Below, in pieces: positions 38,349-49,575 of a DNA stretch of 64,000 nucleotides (position 1 is its first letter; every line of letters begins with the position of its first letter). The notes beneath the pieces were generated by a model that was not told the DNA's origin, ran no database searches, and saw nothing but the letters and a program-made list of their open reading frames with translations. This DNA comes from Toxotes chatareus (Eukaryota; Chordata; Actinopteri; Toxotidae): the NCBI GenBank assembly GCA_016801885.1, contig CM028883.1, positions 24,718,643 through 24,782,642 of the forward strand. Reading direction: 5' to 3'. The position numbers and the translations under genes are program-made.

Positions 38349-39889
38349 GTTTGGTGTTTTGGTGGAGCTCCTCTCATCTCTGTGAAGGCTTTTATCATCT
38401 CCTCTGGTCGCAGCGCTGATGAGGAGCTTTAGAGGCGGCGAGAGGAGAGAGAAGAGAAGAAGAAGCTTGTTAGAAGAAGGGAGGTGTTGATGAGATAATT
38501 ACACCGCTGTCATAGTCCCTGTCTAGCCCAAGAGCTATGCCATCAATGTGTCTTTGTGTGTGTACATACAGTATATGTCAGCTGTGTGTGTGTATTTGTA
38601 CATGTTTGTGATGGTGTACGTTTGTCAAATACATGTTTGTCAGAGTAACAGTCTTTTCCAGAAAATGGTACAATGCACATTTGTGATTGCCATCACATGT
38701 TGTCTGCTCTCTGTGTGCAACTATGTATATATACTATATGTGTGTGTTAGGGAGTGTGTGTTTAGACACTTGGTGTAGAATAATGACTGCACTTTTTCGT
38801 CTAAAATATATGGCCGTGTCTTTTCGGGTGGAAATGAGGTTTAGAGCATCTGCTCTCCTCTGCCATTTCCTTATTCTTCCCCTCTCTCCGTGTGTGTATT
38901 TTTTAAAGGCGACATTGTTGTTGTCGGTTGTATGGCGTCACTGCAGGCACTGCAGACAAACTCCACTTCCTCCAAGACAGCCCATAATTCTTCTATGCTG
39001 ACTTCAGAAACATACACTCTCTCTTTCAGCCTGCCATGACCACTGCTATAGAAAGAGTGTGTGTTTGTGTGTGTGTATGTACGCGCGTCACTGCATTTCA
39101 AAAGAATTGGCGGGCCTGGCTGATTTGATACATGCCCAAGACATGAATGCCAGGCCGCAGGCGTCCACACACCCGCTAACCTACTGGCCAGATTGAGTTG
39201 CAGGGCGAGAGGGAAAAGTAATGGCAGAGGAAAGTTGACCACCGCCCTGGGAAATATGTGGCGTGTCTCTGCGCGAGCGAAAACAAGCTCTCAAGTCGAC
39301 AGACAGCTTTTTCATTTGGCGCGCTCCAAGATGTGGAGGAGTGCAGGGTAGAGGAGAGGGTGAGAGAGAAATCGGTAGAGGTGGTGGTGGTGGTGGTGGG
39401 GAGGGGGGTGGGGATGGCTGCTACTGGTGGTTTGTGTTTTTGTTATGAACAGAATGCTATGAAACAGGAACAAACTCAATTTCAAGCCCGGCAGTCCTCG
39501 AGGAGGTCCCTCCATCTGCCTCCACCACCAAATGAAGACTTTAACCTCTTCGCTACGGGCAGACTTCTTTGTTGGAGCCTGACCCTCTCACTTTAGAGCA
39601 ACTTCTCATCCAGCTGTCCTGAATGTTAGTCAGAACCCTGACAAGCTTTTTAGCTTGCTGTCATGACAAAACCTGAAAATTAGGTTGAAAAAGTCAGATA
39701 AAAAATCAAAAGCCTTACCTTGAAGGTGGAGGTGGGATACAGAGGGAGAGAGAACTGGTCCTCACTTCTGTGTTCCTCAGTTTCTCGCTTGTATACAAGT
39801 CTTAATTCAGACAAACTAGAGCAAATTGGATTAATGACTCCCACCACCTTCAAAGACAGAGATTTCTCATTTGGGTGTAAAGTATATTA

Positions 39890-40200
39890 ATACCACTGGG
39901 AATGGCTCGTGAATCGTCACATGGTCTGCCGTGGCAATAACACCATGCCTCACATGCTTTCGGATTCAGGGAGGGGATATATTTGTCTTTTTTTGTCCTT
40001 TAATAATAACAGTATAGCGAAGCAAAATTCCCTGGTGCATTGAAGAATTATTAAATCCACTTGCGCCAGCACACTGCTTTCATTATGTCACTTTGGTGGG
40101 CCGATGAAGAGCACTCACAGGAGTGTAATTGGCGGCATCCATTTGTGACCTTGGCTATTGCACGAGGGGCCACCGCATCATCAATACGAGACGACGGGAT
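39890..40200. promoter_or_regulatory. Candidate intronic cis-regulatory block
   Basis: Mixed-composition, non-repetitive DNA with more CpG than its surroundings and no simple repeats. It contains words such as gtgtaattggcgg and cttggctattgcacg. It has no sustained reading frame. Possible enhancer, by composition only. Confidence 0.2.
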
Positions 40201-41359
40201 GTCGGCGCCCTGAGGGAGGGAGAGGCGGAGAGAAGGCTAGTGGATGGGGGAGGGATGGATGGAGGGATGAGAGGACGGTGGCACTGCCATCTGTCTGTGT
40301 GTTCTGACCCACTGCTCTCCTCAGCGGCCCAGTGCCCAAATTAGGAGAAGTGACACACCAGCTAATTGCAACACGTGAGTTTGTGTGTGTGTTTGTGTGA
40401 TAAGCAACAGTCTTTGCACGGGGAAATGAGAAGATCATGAGGCTCCACTTGGCAAGATTTTTATGGAAAAATACTTCTGTCTTATTAGCCTAAATCATGA
40501 AGTGGAGCTGCAGCAGACAAGAGTGCTCCATCTCCATTACGACGTTTTACACTCATCCCATTTACCTCTATGAATTGTCAGTGTAGACACTTCTTGACCC
40601 ACAGGAAGTAATAAATTGACACTTCACACTAAAACACAAAACTCTACCCAAAACAGCAGCAACCAAACACTTTTAGTGTCGGACTAACCCAGATTAGATC
40701 TCATCTCTTCGGTATGTTTTTGTATAGGTTGGTAAACACAAGCATCCTGTGTGTTGTTTACTGTCACGTTACAAGAGTTCTTGACATTGAAGTTCATTAC
40801 TTTCCAAATGGCTGACTTCTGCTAGGCCTGTTTGGGGCCATCAAAGAGACAGACTGACTGGAATAGTTTTAATAAAGTGATCTGCAAAATCAATGATCAT
40901 TTTTTTGGACATTATTAGTTTTAAAGCTCTGTCAGCCCACATACTGTATGTATTTCCAATTATTGAGGCTGTTTATATTTTTTTGCTGCCTGAATTTGCA
41001 CAGAACTATCAACCTTTAAGAACATGACACACTACATTCATTTTATATATTAGCATTGAATCAACATAGAATTATCAGCCAGTTCTGCAGTGGTTGGTCC
41101 AGCACTTTGATCTAGGCTGAAATAACAACTGGATGAATTACCAGTAGATTTTGCAAAGACATTCATTACAATAACTGCAGTTATGTAGGATGATTTCTTT
41201 TTTCATCTTTACTCCCTAATGACCAAAATAAATTAAACTGAAAACTTAACTTTATCCATTGCTTCTAACCTTCAAGTGAACATTGTACATTGCAAAATTA
41301 CAATCTCCAACTTAATAGATGTTACTCCCCCCCCGCCCCACAATTTTTGGTCTATCCCA

Positions 41360-41455
41360 GTGACATCGCTGATGATGTCACCCAGCGTATAAAGACAGGA
41401 AGTGTTTGGCCACCTCCTCCCTTAGTCCCTGCAACACAAGGTGGATGTGGTGAGT
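41360..41455 (+). promoter_or_regulatory. Possible cryptic promoter: palindromic CRE-like site, TATA-like box, donor
   Basis: A palindrome gtgacatc...gatgtcac spans 41360-41381 with a 6-bp centre. A TATA-like gtataaag follows at about 41387, and a good donor-like gtgagt lies at about 41450. Spacing from TATA to donor would leave a first exon of about 35-40 nt. This may be chance or the edge of an unknown dispersed repeat. Confidence 0.2.
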
Positions 41456-42640
41456 AACAAAGGAAGAAAATTATTAACTCATGAAGCACATGAATTGAAC
41501 CAACAAACAATAACTAAACTTAACAATACTTGTCTCTGTTTTACTTTAACCTGTTATGATGATGGGATGTGAACTGTACCCAAATATAATGAAAAACACA
41601 AATAAACCCTAGTATGTGTCTACAAGCTACAGATCAATGATGGAACCATGGCTAAAACGAACAGTTAATCAAGCATGGTTAATTATTAGCATAATATGCA
41701 ATATGGGGGTGAAAAGAGGGACAAATGGAGGGTTCTCACCCATTTTGTCACACAGACACAGTTTTCATTCTGCAGATACCAGAAGTCACTTGACAGCCAA
41801 AAGGTGTGTTTTGTCACTGTTGTGATGAAGTTTGATTTCCCTCTTCTTCACCACTTAGGTGGTGCTTATCAGCTACTAAAGAAAAACCCATTTTCAGTAG
41901 TGGACTAAGAAACATCTCCCAAACTGTGCATATTGTCAAATATTTCTTGAACTTTCAATTTGCAGCATTTCCTAAGCTGCCACAGAGTGATGCTAGAGTG
42001 TTTATGTGAAATCACATCAGTATGAGTAAAAAGTATTCAGACATGAACTTGGCCAGCTGAGGGGGCAGAGGCCAGGCCTTGCTGTTCACTTCCTGCTTGA
42101 AGGCAAAAACGTAGCATATTGCAGCTTTGACATGCAGTAGAGACAGGAAAAGAGCTAGTGTCAGATTGAACGATGAAGGATGTGAGAGGGGAAGCTAAGA
42201 AGTGTGTAGTGTTTTGTTAAACTCATTCTAATGTGAAGAACATCACTTGGCTGCCTGACAAGCAGCCCTGGGACAGAGATCATATTAGGTGTTGAAGGGA
42301 AGAGACACATACACACACACACACCTGTTAGAGCGGAAGATATGGACAGTGCCAGTGGGTTGAATTAGTGCTTTTCTAAGTTCTTCATCCATTTATTTCC
42401 TTATCTGTCCATCCTTCTTGTAATATCTTGTCACTCAAAGCTAAAGGTGTGTTAAGCAAGGATGTGAACTGAATTTTAGATGTGGCAAGTTTGCATACAC
42501 AGCTCCAATCGGAAACATTCGATCCCCCTTGCTTTAAAAGTTATTACGGTTATGTGAAAAGAATTTAAGCGAAATGTGCAACAAGTCTAGTAAACTGTAA
42601 ACTATTGATACATACAACTGCAATACAATTTTGATAAAAT

Positions 42641-42653
42641 AAGTTGACATAAT
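42641..42653 (+). repeat. Target-site duplication, left copy
   Basis: aagttgacataat, identical to 42866-42878. Confidence 0.95.
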
Positions 42654-42865
42654 GCCGCCCGGTTAGCTCAGTTGGTAGAGCGTAAGACTCAATCTCTCGG
42701 GGTCGTGGGTTTGAGCTCCACTCTGAGCGGCACTGCCTCCCATGGGCCCACCACCCGTGGGAAGTGATGTAGGACTTCGGTGCACTGTGGACTGGGTGGC
42801 AGCTGCCCCCGCGACCTGGGCCTGGACCCAGATAAGCGGCAGATGATGACATGACATGACATGAC
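42654..42865 (+). mobile_element. tRNA-Lys-like SINE, 212 bp, with perfect 13-bp target duplications
   Basis: The head resembles tRNA-Lys: an exact A box tagctcagttgg (42664-42675), an anticodon-arm text aagactcaatctc that lacks the two bases needed for ctcttaatc, and a B box ggtttgagctcc (42708-42719) with one change. A tRNA-unrelated body of about 120 bp follows, then a tail gataagcggcagatgatgac and (ATGAC)n near 42846-42865. Perfect 13-bp flanking duplications show it as an intact insertion, probably young. It lies in sense orientation in epha8 intron 1. It is not a working tRNA gene because the anticodon loop is damaged and it carries a SINE tail. The minus-strand frames here are by-products. 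Confidence 0.9.
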
Positions 42866-42878
42866 AAGTTGACATAAT
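42866..42878 (+). repeat. Target-site duplication, right copy
   Basis: aagttgacataat, identical to 42641-42653. Confidence 0.95.
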
Positions 42879-43479
42879 TTTCCTTAACCAAGCTTTGTTA
42901 GACTTGGAAATTGTCTTATACCCATTGCTCTTTTGGTACAATGAAATTAACTCCTCTCTAATCCATAATTGCACTGTACCTTGAATACATCCCTGGGTGG
43001 TGTTTATATAAAAACATCACAGCTGAAGCCAAGTAACCAGATCACTTTCCCAATGGGTTAATCATGTTTTAACCCTACTCTAAAATGCTACATAATTCAT
43101 TGTTCATTTGCTGGATCAGTAAGCTGCTAAAGACTTCACCTGAAGCAACATTTAGCTCTGCAAAAAAGTTAAACCTTACTTTCTTTAGGGGAACTAAATA
43201 TTTCTGATTGCAACTAGTGAATGGAAAGATGTGAAGATACATCTGTGTGAGGCTGCAGAGAGAGTTTGGAGATCAGTTGGACAAGAAAACTAGCAAGTCA
43301 CTGGTCAGCTAGCAAAGCACGGTCAGTCTATCACTAGCTAATATCTGTGTTGTCCATATTGGCTGATACAAATAATAATAATAGACTGCACACTTTTAAC
43401 ACTTATTATGATGTCTGTGTTAACTATGAAACTTTTATTTCAAGTATAAGCTCAGTCAAACTGTAACATTTAATAATAC

Positions 43480-43720
43480 AGTTAACATCAGTAAAAATGT
43501 ACATGTAAATAAGTTTGAAATTCACTAAACGTGTATATCACCTGGTAAGTAGCTCAACAAGCTATGCCTGAGGACTTTTTAAATATATCGAGACAAAAAA
43601 AAAAAAAATAAATAACAAAAAGAAATTGAGTTTATGGTGAGTCCTGAGATCTGAGCCTGAGCTGAACGTGGTCAATACGTAATGTGCTTGCTAGCTACAT
43701 CTAACCTCTGTACCATCCGT
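43480..43720 (+). repeat. Diverged tandem repeat, copy 1
   Basis: Landmarks in order are aaaaatgtac, gaaattcactaaacgtgt, aagtagctcaac, ggactttttaaatatatcga, an A-rich run, gagtcctgagatctgagcc, tgagctgaac, and gctagctacatc. The same order recurs at about 44038-44275. The frame is not open. Confidence 0.55.
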
Positions 43721-44037
43721 AATGCCTGAGGTGAATAAACATGGACTGCTCAAACATTCCAGTGATCAAATTCAACTAACATCACGTATAATCTACTTTT
43801 TGACTGTCTAAAGACTTACACACCTTTTTTTTTACCATAAAGCTTTTATTTTGATAATATGTTCAATCTAGTAAAGCTAATATTTAGCTAAGATAATACA
43901 TTTTTTGCTACTTTATACACAGTTTTTCTTAAGAAAATAAATGAACATTCAAAAATAGTTGATTAATACTACAGGTGTAAATTGTGGTGATATCTTTTAA
44001 AATAACATGAATATTGTGGATAAAATAACATGAATAT

Positions 44038-44275
44038 ATTAAAAAATGTACAGCAACTTTCTGAAACTCACTTAACATGTCTGCTGCCTGACAAGTACAT
44101 TGACAAAATGAAATCCCAGGACTTCATAAATATACAGAGACCAGAAGAAAAAAGTGAGAAACTGGTGGGAAAAAAGACAGAAAGAAATTTCTGGCAAGTT
44201 CTCAGATCAGGCTGAGCTGAACTCAAACAGGCACGAAGTACAATCCGTGCAGCTCGCAACAGCTACATTTGGTAT
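44038..44275 (+). repeat. Diverged tandem repeat, copy 2
   Basis: Landmarks in order are aaaaaatgtac, gaaactcacttaacatgt, aagtacattgac, ggacttcataaatatacaga, an A-rich run, aagttctcagatcaggc, tgagctgaac, and caacagctacat. They match copy 1 about 555 bp upstream. The 61-codon frame at 44030-44215 lies in it and is not recognised. Confidence 0.55.
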
Positions 44276-44972
44276 TGGGTGTTTGGAATGAATTAAAGTG
44301 TTAGTGATTTGTCAAAATATTGCTAAATTTCTGGCAGGGTGGCCATATTTTGTAAATTTATTATATCCTTTATATAATTCTTGTCTGTATTTTTTGTAGT
44401 TCCTTTTTTTTTTTGTCCGTCTGGTTTTATGGACGTGTGCTGTTGTTCTTGCTATATGTTTTTTTGTACCCAACAGGAAATGTATTAACATGTTCATATG
44501 ATGAGCTGTCATTTATAACTTTGAAAAAAGGAGCTCAACAGAGCTGTGCCTGAGTTGCAGTCTGACTGGTGAGCTTGACTCTGACCCCATTTAAATCAAT
44601 AGATTATTTTACAGTTACTTCCCACTGGTTGCCTCTGAGATAATATTTCACACTGCACATTTAACAATAAACTGTTTTTCCTGTTCTATTCTGAGTCTGG
44701 ACCACTGAGGTCTCAGCTCTGAGGCCCCTGAGGGCGAACCAGGTCAAGGTGACATCACACACTGTGACACCCGGCTCAGAGTTGCCGTGACGAAAAATCC
44801 TGCCTCATCAGTCACACCTGTCAGACAGGTGTATGTGTGTGTGTGCATGACTCTGTTGAGTGCCAGTGCGCACAGAGGATGGTGATGAAGGGCAGGGTGG
44901 ATGGGGGAGGATGGGAAAAACAATCATTTAAAGTTCATCACTTACCTCTGCTGTTTTGTTCTTTATCTACAG
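44276..44972. other. End of intron 1, no gene seen
   Basis: AT-rich then mixed DNA, with a short GT tract at 44830-44846 and a GGGGAGGATGGG purine stretch before the exon 2 acceptor. Confidence 0.6.
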
Positions 44973-45037
44973 TGAATCTACTGGACACAACGACAATCAC
45001 AGGAGACTGGGGCTGGCTCACGTATCCATCGCATGGG
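44973..45037 (+). CDS. epha8: epha8 exon 2: start of the ephrin-binding domain
   Basis: This 65-nt exon follows a good acceptor (ttctttatctacag) and ends at gtaagg. With the G carried over from exon 1 it encodes V, then NLLDTTTITGDWGWLTYPSH, then G. This is the first strand of the Eph ligand-binding domain. The block matches remembered mammalian EPHA8 (NLLDTSTIHGDWGWLTYPAH) much better than other EphA or EphB members, which have E-L-G-W or similar in place of GDWGW. The 65-nt length, phase-1 entry and phase-0 exit are what I expect of the second exon of EphA genes. The next exon, which should start with Trp and carry the rest of the domain, is not in the window. The fibronectin, transmembrane, kinase and SAM exons are also outside, so kinase integrity cannot be judged. 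Confidence 0.9.
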
Positions 45038-45239
45038 GTAAGGTTTAAGAACATAACACAAACAAAAGGTCCACTGAGGAATTTATCAATGACCAAAAAT
45101 CTCAAACATGTCAAATTAACACTGGATCAGCATCTGTTCAGCATCAGCATGTTTGCTGGGTAATCCTGATTGCGCCTCTGTGAAATCCCAACAGTACAAA
45201 TTTCCACCACAAAGCGACACCTGTTGCAAAGGTTTTCCT

Positions 45240-45900
45240 ATTTTTATCCCTCCTGGAGGAATGTGAGGCGGTGATTTTCCAGTCGAGGGGGAGCCTGTGC
45301 TTATTAAACGGCATCCGGTTGTAACGCAGTCACCACAGGCTAATTACATGTTCGTCAGTTGCAGCCAGACAACTACACGCAATGCTCATCTAATTCCAAC
45401 ATCAGCTTTGACATCATTTTCAGCCCCCACCACACATTGGCAGCAAGGTGCATATCACAGAAGAGGCTTGGCGGGTGGGGGGGACTTACAGCCCTCCCGG
45501 GGGAGGAAGATGAGAGGAGGGTGGAGGGAAGAGGGAGAAAGATGAAAGAGAGAGAACGAGGTGACGGCGAGGGCACGGCGTCGCTACATTAGCATATTGT
45601 AATGCCACATGATGATGCCTGGGGTGATGAATTAGGACTCCAGCCGTGATCTTTATAGCAGCGAGATGCCACCGTGTCCCTGACTCCCCAGCTGTCAGTG
45701 GAGTGGTAGAAACATTTAACTCTCCTCCGGCCCACACAACAGAAGGCGGCGTGATTGAACGGCAGCCAGGAGGAACAGATGGATTGTCTTTCAAGTCCTG
45801 AGAAAAGAGGTGGAAGAATTGGATTAGAGTTTTGAGCGAAATGACTCCTTCTGCGTAAAATCAGCGTGAGAAGTGAATCTGCTCCGTCCTGACAGGGCCG
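45240..45900. promoter_or_regulatory. Candidate cis-regulatory block just after exon 2
   Basis: About 660 bp of mixed-composition DNA begins 200 bp after exon 2. It has more CpG than the rest of the intron, almost no simple repeat except a GA-rich patch near 45505-45560, and words such as attagcatattgtaatgcc. The frames of 67-118 codons crossing it on both strands show no protein similarity. It may be an intronic enhancer; conservation is not testable here. Confidence 0.2.
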
Positions 45901-46753
45901 TGTTATAACATCTAGATTACATAAACTCAGCCTGTAGTGTTTCATTTAATTGGTTCAATATGCTGGAAATATTCACTCCTAACTTGATGAGAGATGTTTT
46001 TTCACTCTGAACTCCCGAACATGAAATGTTTGATTTAATGGATTTAGTGCTGGAGCTTGGCTTTGTGGCATTATGGTTAGATTACATAAAGTATGCATCT
46101 TGAACTGAATGGCAAGGATGTGAAGAAGGTGAAACAAGCTGTATGATGTTTTGTACTTGTGACGTATGTCTGCAAGGGAGTAATGACTATATTGTTATTG
46201 TTTAGGATGCAGATGATGGTTCATGTGAGTTACGCTGTAACTGGACTGTGTCTGATTTCACTCCCCTGTGTATTCCATCACCATTCTCAGGCTTTTAAAA
46301 ACCACAGCACCCCTTCATGAATATTCATCCACAAGCAGTCAGATCTGTGAAGCCATGAGCCAAGTAGCTTTCAGCGCAGTCTGATTTTAGCTCTTTTAAT
46401 TGCCTCAGGTGTGGACTTTTCAGACTCTGTTGAGGGCTGAGGTGCATCAGCATTTCTTTGAACTCCATTTAAAATGACAAATCTGTCTATCACTTGCTGT
46501 GAAAGCTACTATTTATATAGCTGTGTAGCAGGGAAAACTCAAGCCAGACACCCTGTTGTATTACTATGACAACAAAGCTGTTTCATAATGGCAAAGGTTA
46601 TTAAGATTGATATTTAGTTCCTCTTTCATCTACATAAATATGTTTAAAAACGTTATATAAAATGTGATCATATATATATTTTCAGTTCTTTACAGCAAAT
46701 ATGACCAGTGTAACAGTTTAATGATTCCCACCCATCATTATATTTGTTCTTTA

Positions 46754-47485
46754 CAGTGCACTCACCGAGCACTTACAGGAACGTCATACTAATAGTGTGC
46801 AGTTCCTCCCTTCCACCACCACAAGCATGGACTTTTGACACAAGGAAGGTTGTGTCCACAGATTCATGGTGTTGATGCCAAATTCTGACCCTACCATCTG
46901 CAACCTCAGCAGAAATCCAGATTCATTAGACCAGGCTATGTTTTTCCAGTCTTCATCTGTCCAGTGTTGGTGAGCTTGATCCCACTGCAGCCTCAGATCT
47001 CTGTTGTTGTCTGACAGGACTGGAACCTGATGTGGTCTCTGCTGTTGTAGTCCATTCACCTCAAGGTTTGACGTGTTGTTCATTCTGAGATGCTTCTCTT
47101 GTCACCACAGTAGTAAAGAGTGGTTATCTGAGTTACTGCAGGTTTTCTGTCAGCTCCAACCAGTCTGGTCATTCTCCTCTGACCTCTCTCATCAACACGC
47201 TTTTTCTGTCCTCAGAGCTGCTGATAGTTTTTGTTTTTTTCCATCATTCTGAGTAAAAACTCTGGAGATTGTTGAGTGTGAAAATCCCAGGAGATCTGCA
47301 GTTTCAGAAATACTCAAACCAGCATGTCTGGCACCAACTGTCATGTCACGATCAAAGTCACTGAGAAAGAGATCACATTTTTTTCTCTATTCTGATGTGA
47401 ACATTAACTGAAGCTCCTGATGTGTCATCTGCATGATTTTAATAAGCAAAACCAGGAGTTCCTAATAAAGTGCTTAGTGATTGAG
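46754..47485 (-). mobile_element. Tc1/mariner transposon relic, internally deleted, about 730 bp
   Basis: Ends are inverted repeats: ctcaccgagcacttacagga near 46761 and gttcctaataaagtgctta near 47457, with TA at 46752-46753 and at 47486-47487. On the minus strand the interior encodes pieces of a Tc1-type transposase. The frame 47083 to 46784 has RPHQVPVLSDNNRDLRLQWD, then QAHQHWTDEDWKNIAWSNES, which carries the WTxEDWKNxxWSDES block with the usual Asp read as Asn. The helix-turn-helix region further up is broken by stops. A full element is about 1.2-1.3 kb, so roughly 0.5 kb of the C-terminal catalytic part is missing. It is inactive. Confidence 0.85.
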
Positions 47486-47589
47486 TAAAAAAGCACACAC
47501 AACATATCACACACAGATACACATAGACAAGATCTATAATTGAATTTTTAAATATTTCTTGTAAATATTTCCTCAATGTTCTTGAAAAC

Positions 47590-47880
47590 GATGGTTAGCA
47601 CCTCGCGTCACATCAAGAAGGTTTTGGGTTTGAATGTGCCGGCAGACTGGGGCCTTTCTGTGTGGAGTTTGCATGTTCTCCCAGTGTGTGCGTGGGTTTC
47701 CTCCGGGTGCTCCGGCTTCTTCCCATAGTCCAAAGACATGCAGATTTGGTTAACTGGCGACTCTTAAATATTCCATAGGCGTCAATATTTGCATTTGTTG
47801 TTTGTCCCTGTTCAGAGTGTGCCCCACCTCTCGCCCAGGTCTGGGATTGCCCCTCAGATTCAAACTGTCCAGTAGTACCC
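47590..47880 (+). mobile_element. V-SINE-type element
   Basis: A tRNA-like head (gttagcacctcgcgtcacat...gggtttgaatgtgccgg) is followed by the central domain that marks V-SINEs: tgtggagtttgcatgttctc, then tgggtttcctccgggtgctc, then agtccaaagacatgca. A body part (gtgtgccccacctctcgccc) follows, also seen in many fish copies. The 3' tail with an ATGG-type end is missing or worn. The minus-strand frame at 47613-47882 is this repeat. Confidence 0.8.
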
Positions 47881-48950
47881 ATAAAACAAAGTCAGGGTCA
47901 CAGAGTTTAGAGAGTTAGATCACAGGACAAAAATAGATTCTTATAGCGCTATCATAAAATGTACATCTTGTTTCATGTTGTATTCTGTGTTATTTTCTCT
48001 CAGGTAGGACATATACATAGTATGTTCTATGCAAATGTTATGCAAGGAAATTAACTTCAGTCATAAATCATATCAAACTCTTTAATGGTAACTTTGAACT
48101 TTGTGAAGCATTCTGATGCAAAGTCTCGATGTTACATCTGTAAATATTCTCAAAGTGCTGTTTTGGGGGCAGATGATTTATTGAGAAAAGAAGTTGCAAA
48201 GCACCAAACAGTTTAATGTCAAACATTAAAGAAAAGTTTTATGTAAGATTCTGGGAAACTTGGGCTTGAAAGAAAATGCTAAATACATCTGAACAGTATC
48301 TGCAAATGAGATCAGCAGCAGTTTACAGTGTTTGGTACCTCTGCCGGGTCGAGATCAAACATTCAGTATACGACTCACTCACACAGATTTATGTGATTCC
48401 TTACATTGTGGCCACTGACAGTTACAGACTGGGTGTTGACAGTCATTTTTTGTGTACATTGTGTTGGAAAGAAAGAACTTGGCATGCTTGGTGTGAGTAA
48501 GTCACAACACTGAAGGAGCTTTTCTCCTCCAAGTGGAGGGTTTGATTTACTCAGAGCGCTAAATGCCACTGTAGGCTGGGTATGTTCTGAGCTTGATAAT
48601 GATGCATTCAAAAATGATTCTTCGGCATGGCTATCAGAGCAGCAGCAGCAGTAGCATTTTATTGATGCGGATCTGCTTGGGATTTCAGTTTTTTCAGTCA
48701 CACTGACCGGAAACCAGAAAAGTGCCCATGTCTGATGGCTTGAACACCGTCATTTGCACTGCTAAAGAAACATTTATGTGCTTTTTCTCTACAATAACCT
48801 GACTGTATTCCTCAATTTAAAGGTGTCATAAAAAAAAAAAAGCTGAAAGTGTGTGACACACTGTTTGGTTAATACTGTTTACATCAAATGACTGCAAGGA
48901 TATGATATTGTGTTTCCTTGCTGAGCTACGTCCTGGTACAGGATATCTGC
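47881..48950. other. Intron 2 segment, no gene seen
   Basis: AT-rich, with a short poly(A) near 48829-48841. The minus-strand frame 48375-48701 has a Ser/Cys-rich product with no recognised similarity. Confidence 0.55.
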
Positions 48951-48954
48951 AGGT

Positions 48955-49575
48955 GCTGCACAGTCTTAGAAAGAATTGAATTCAGCTTTTTCAAATAAAG
49001 GTCTCAATAAAGGTTCAAATTAAGGTATTAAAAAAAAAACACACACATTTAATTTACGAAAGTCTTAATTTTTTTTCCTTTTCCATAATGTTAGTTATAA
49101 AATGGTTTTGTCTCTGATTATATGCTGTCTGGAGATGTTACATACTTATAAACTAATAATAAACTAATAGTGGGATTGTGCTGCAGGAGGCTGTTCATGT
49201 TTTTCATCAGACCAGTAGCAAACACTGTCACTGCTGCTAGATACAGTTACAGGAAACTCACCAACGCATAATAACTCATACGTGTCAGTTGTAGAAAGAA
49301 AGTTGATAAGTTAGTGATTTTAATTGCTTATCTGGGCCCAGGTTGCATTCATTTTATGAATTATATTATTTGGAATTATTGTTATATACTGCTGAGAAGT
49401 ACTGAGAAAATGTGATATAATAATAAATAATTTTAGGCCTTATCATCCTTACTGGTTTTCCAGTAAGTGAAACAGTTATTATTGTTACATTATATTGTTT
49501 GTAGTGTTATAAAAGTCTTAAAAGATTAAAATTTTACTTGGTGAACTCTGCATAAACCGTGCTGGTAGTCACACA
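48955..49575. repeat. Probable decayed DNA-transposon repeat
   Basis: Words such as aaaggtctcaataaaggttc, aaattaaggtatt and cgaaagtcttaattt on the left and ataaaagtcttaaaagatta on the right resemble a fish repeat built around (A)AGTCTTAAA motifs. No clean ends were found. Confidence 0.35.

Larger units (their letters stand above)
37773..42640. other. Intron 1 segment, no gene seen
   Basis: A (GT)n-(GA)n compound microsatellite is at 38269-38345, with GT-rich DNA near 38548-38760 and 39057-39080 and a (GGT)n tract near 39378-39400. About 39890-40200 is non-repetitive and CpG-richer. Open frames here (for example 38871-39242 minus, 39258-39596 plus) have no recognisable similarity. Confidence 0.55.
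19711..44972 (+). other. epha8: epha8 intron 1 (about 25.3 kb)
   Basis: The intron is bounded by the exon 1 donor (gtaagac) and the exon 2 acceptor (tctacag). A long first intron after a signal-peptide exon is typical of Eph receptor genes. It holds simple repeats, decayed transposons, one fresh SINE, an exon-like unit near 22.3 kb and several mixed-composition blocks, described separately. No other gene with recognisable protein similarity was found in it on either strand. Confidence 0.85.

Noticed and set aside
38180..38398. Ser-Leu / Thr-His repeat protein on the minus strand
   Set aside because: Produced by the (GT)n(GA)n tract.
42654..42727. tRNA-Lys gene
   Set aside because: Anticodon loop lacks two bases, the acceptor stem has a mismatch, and a SINE body, ATGAC tail and target duplications follow.
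46784..47083. Functional transposase gene on the minus strand
   Set aside because: Only a fragment of a Tc1 transposase, with upstream stops and the C-terminal part deleted.
47613..47882. 89-codon minus-strand protein
   Set aside because: Lies wholly inside a V-SINE-type repeat.
48375..48701. Ser/Cys-rich 108-codon minus-strand frame
   Set aside because: No similarity recognised and no exon signals; treated as intronic chance frame.
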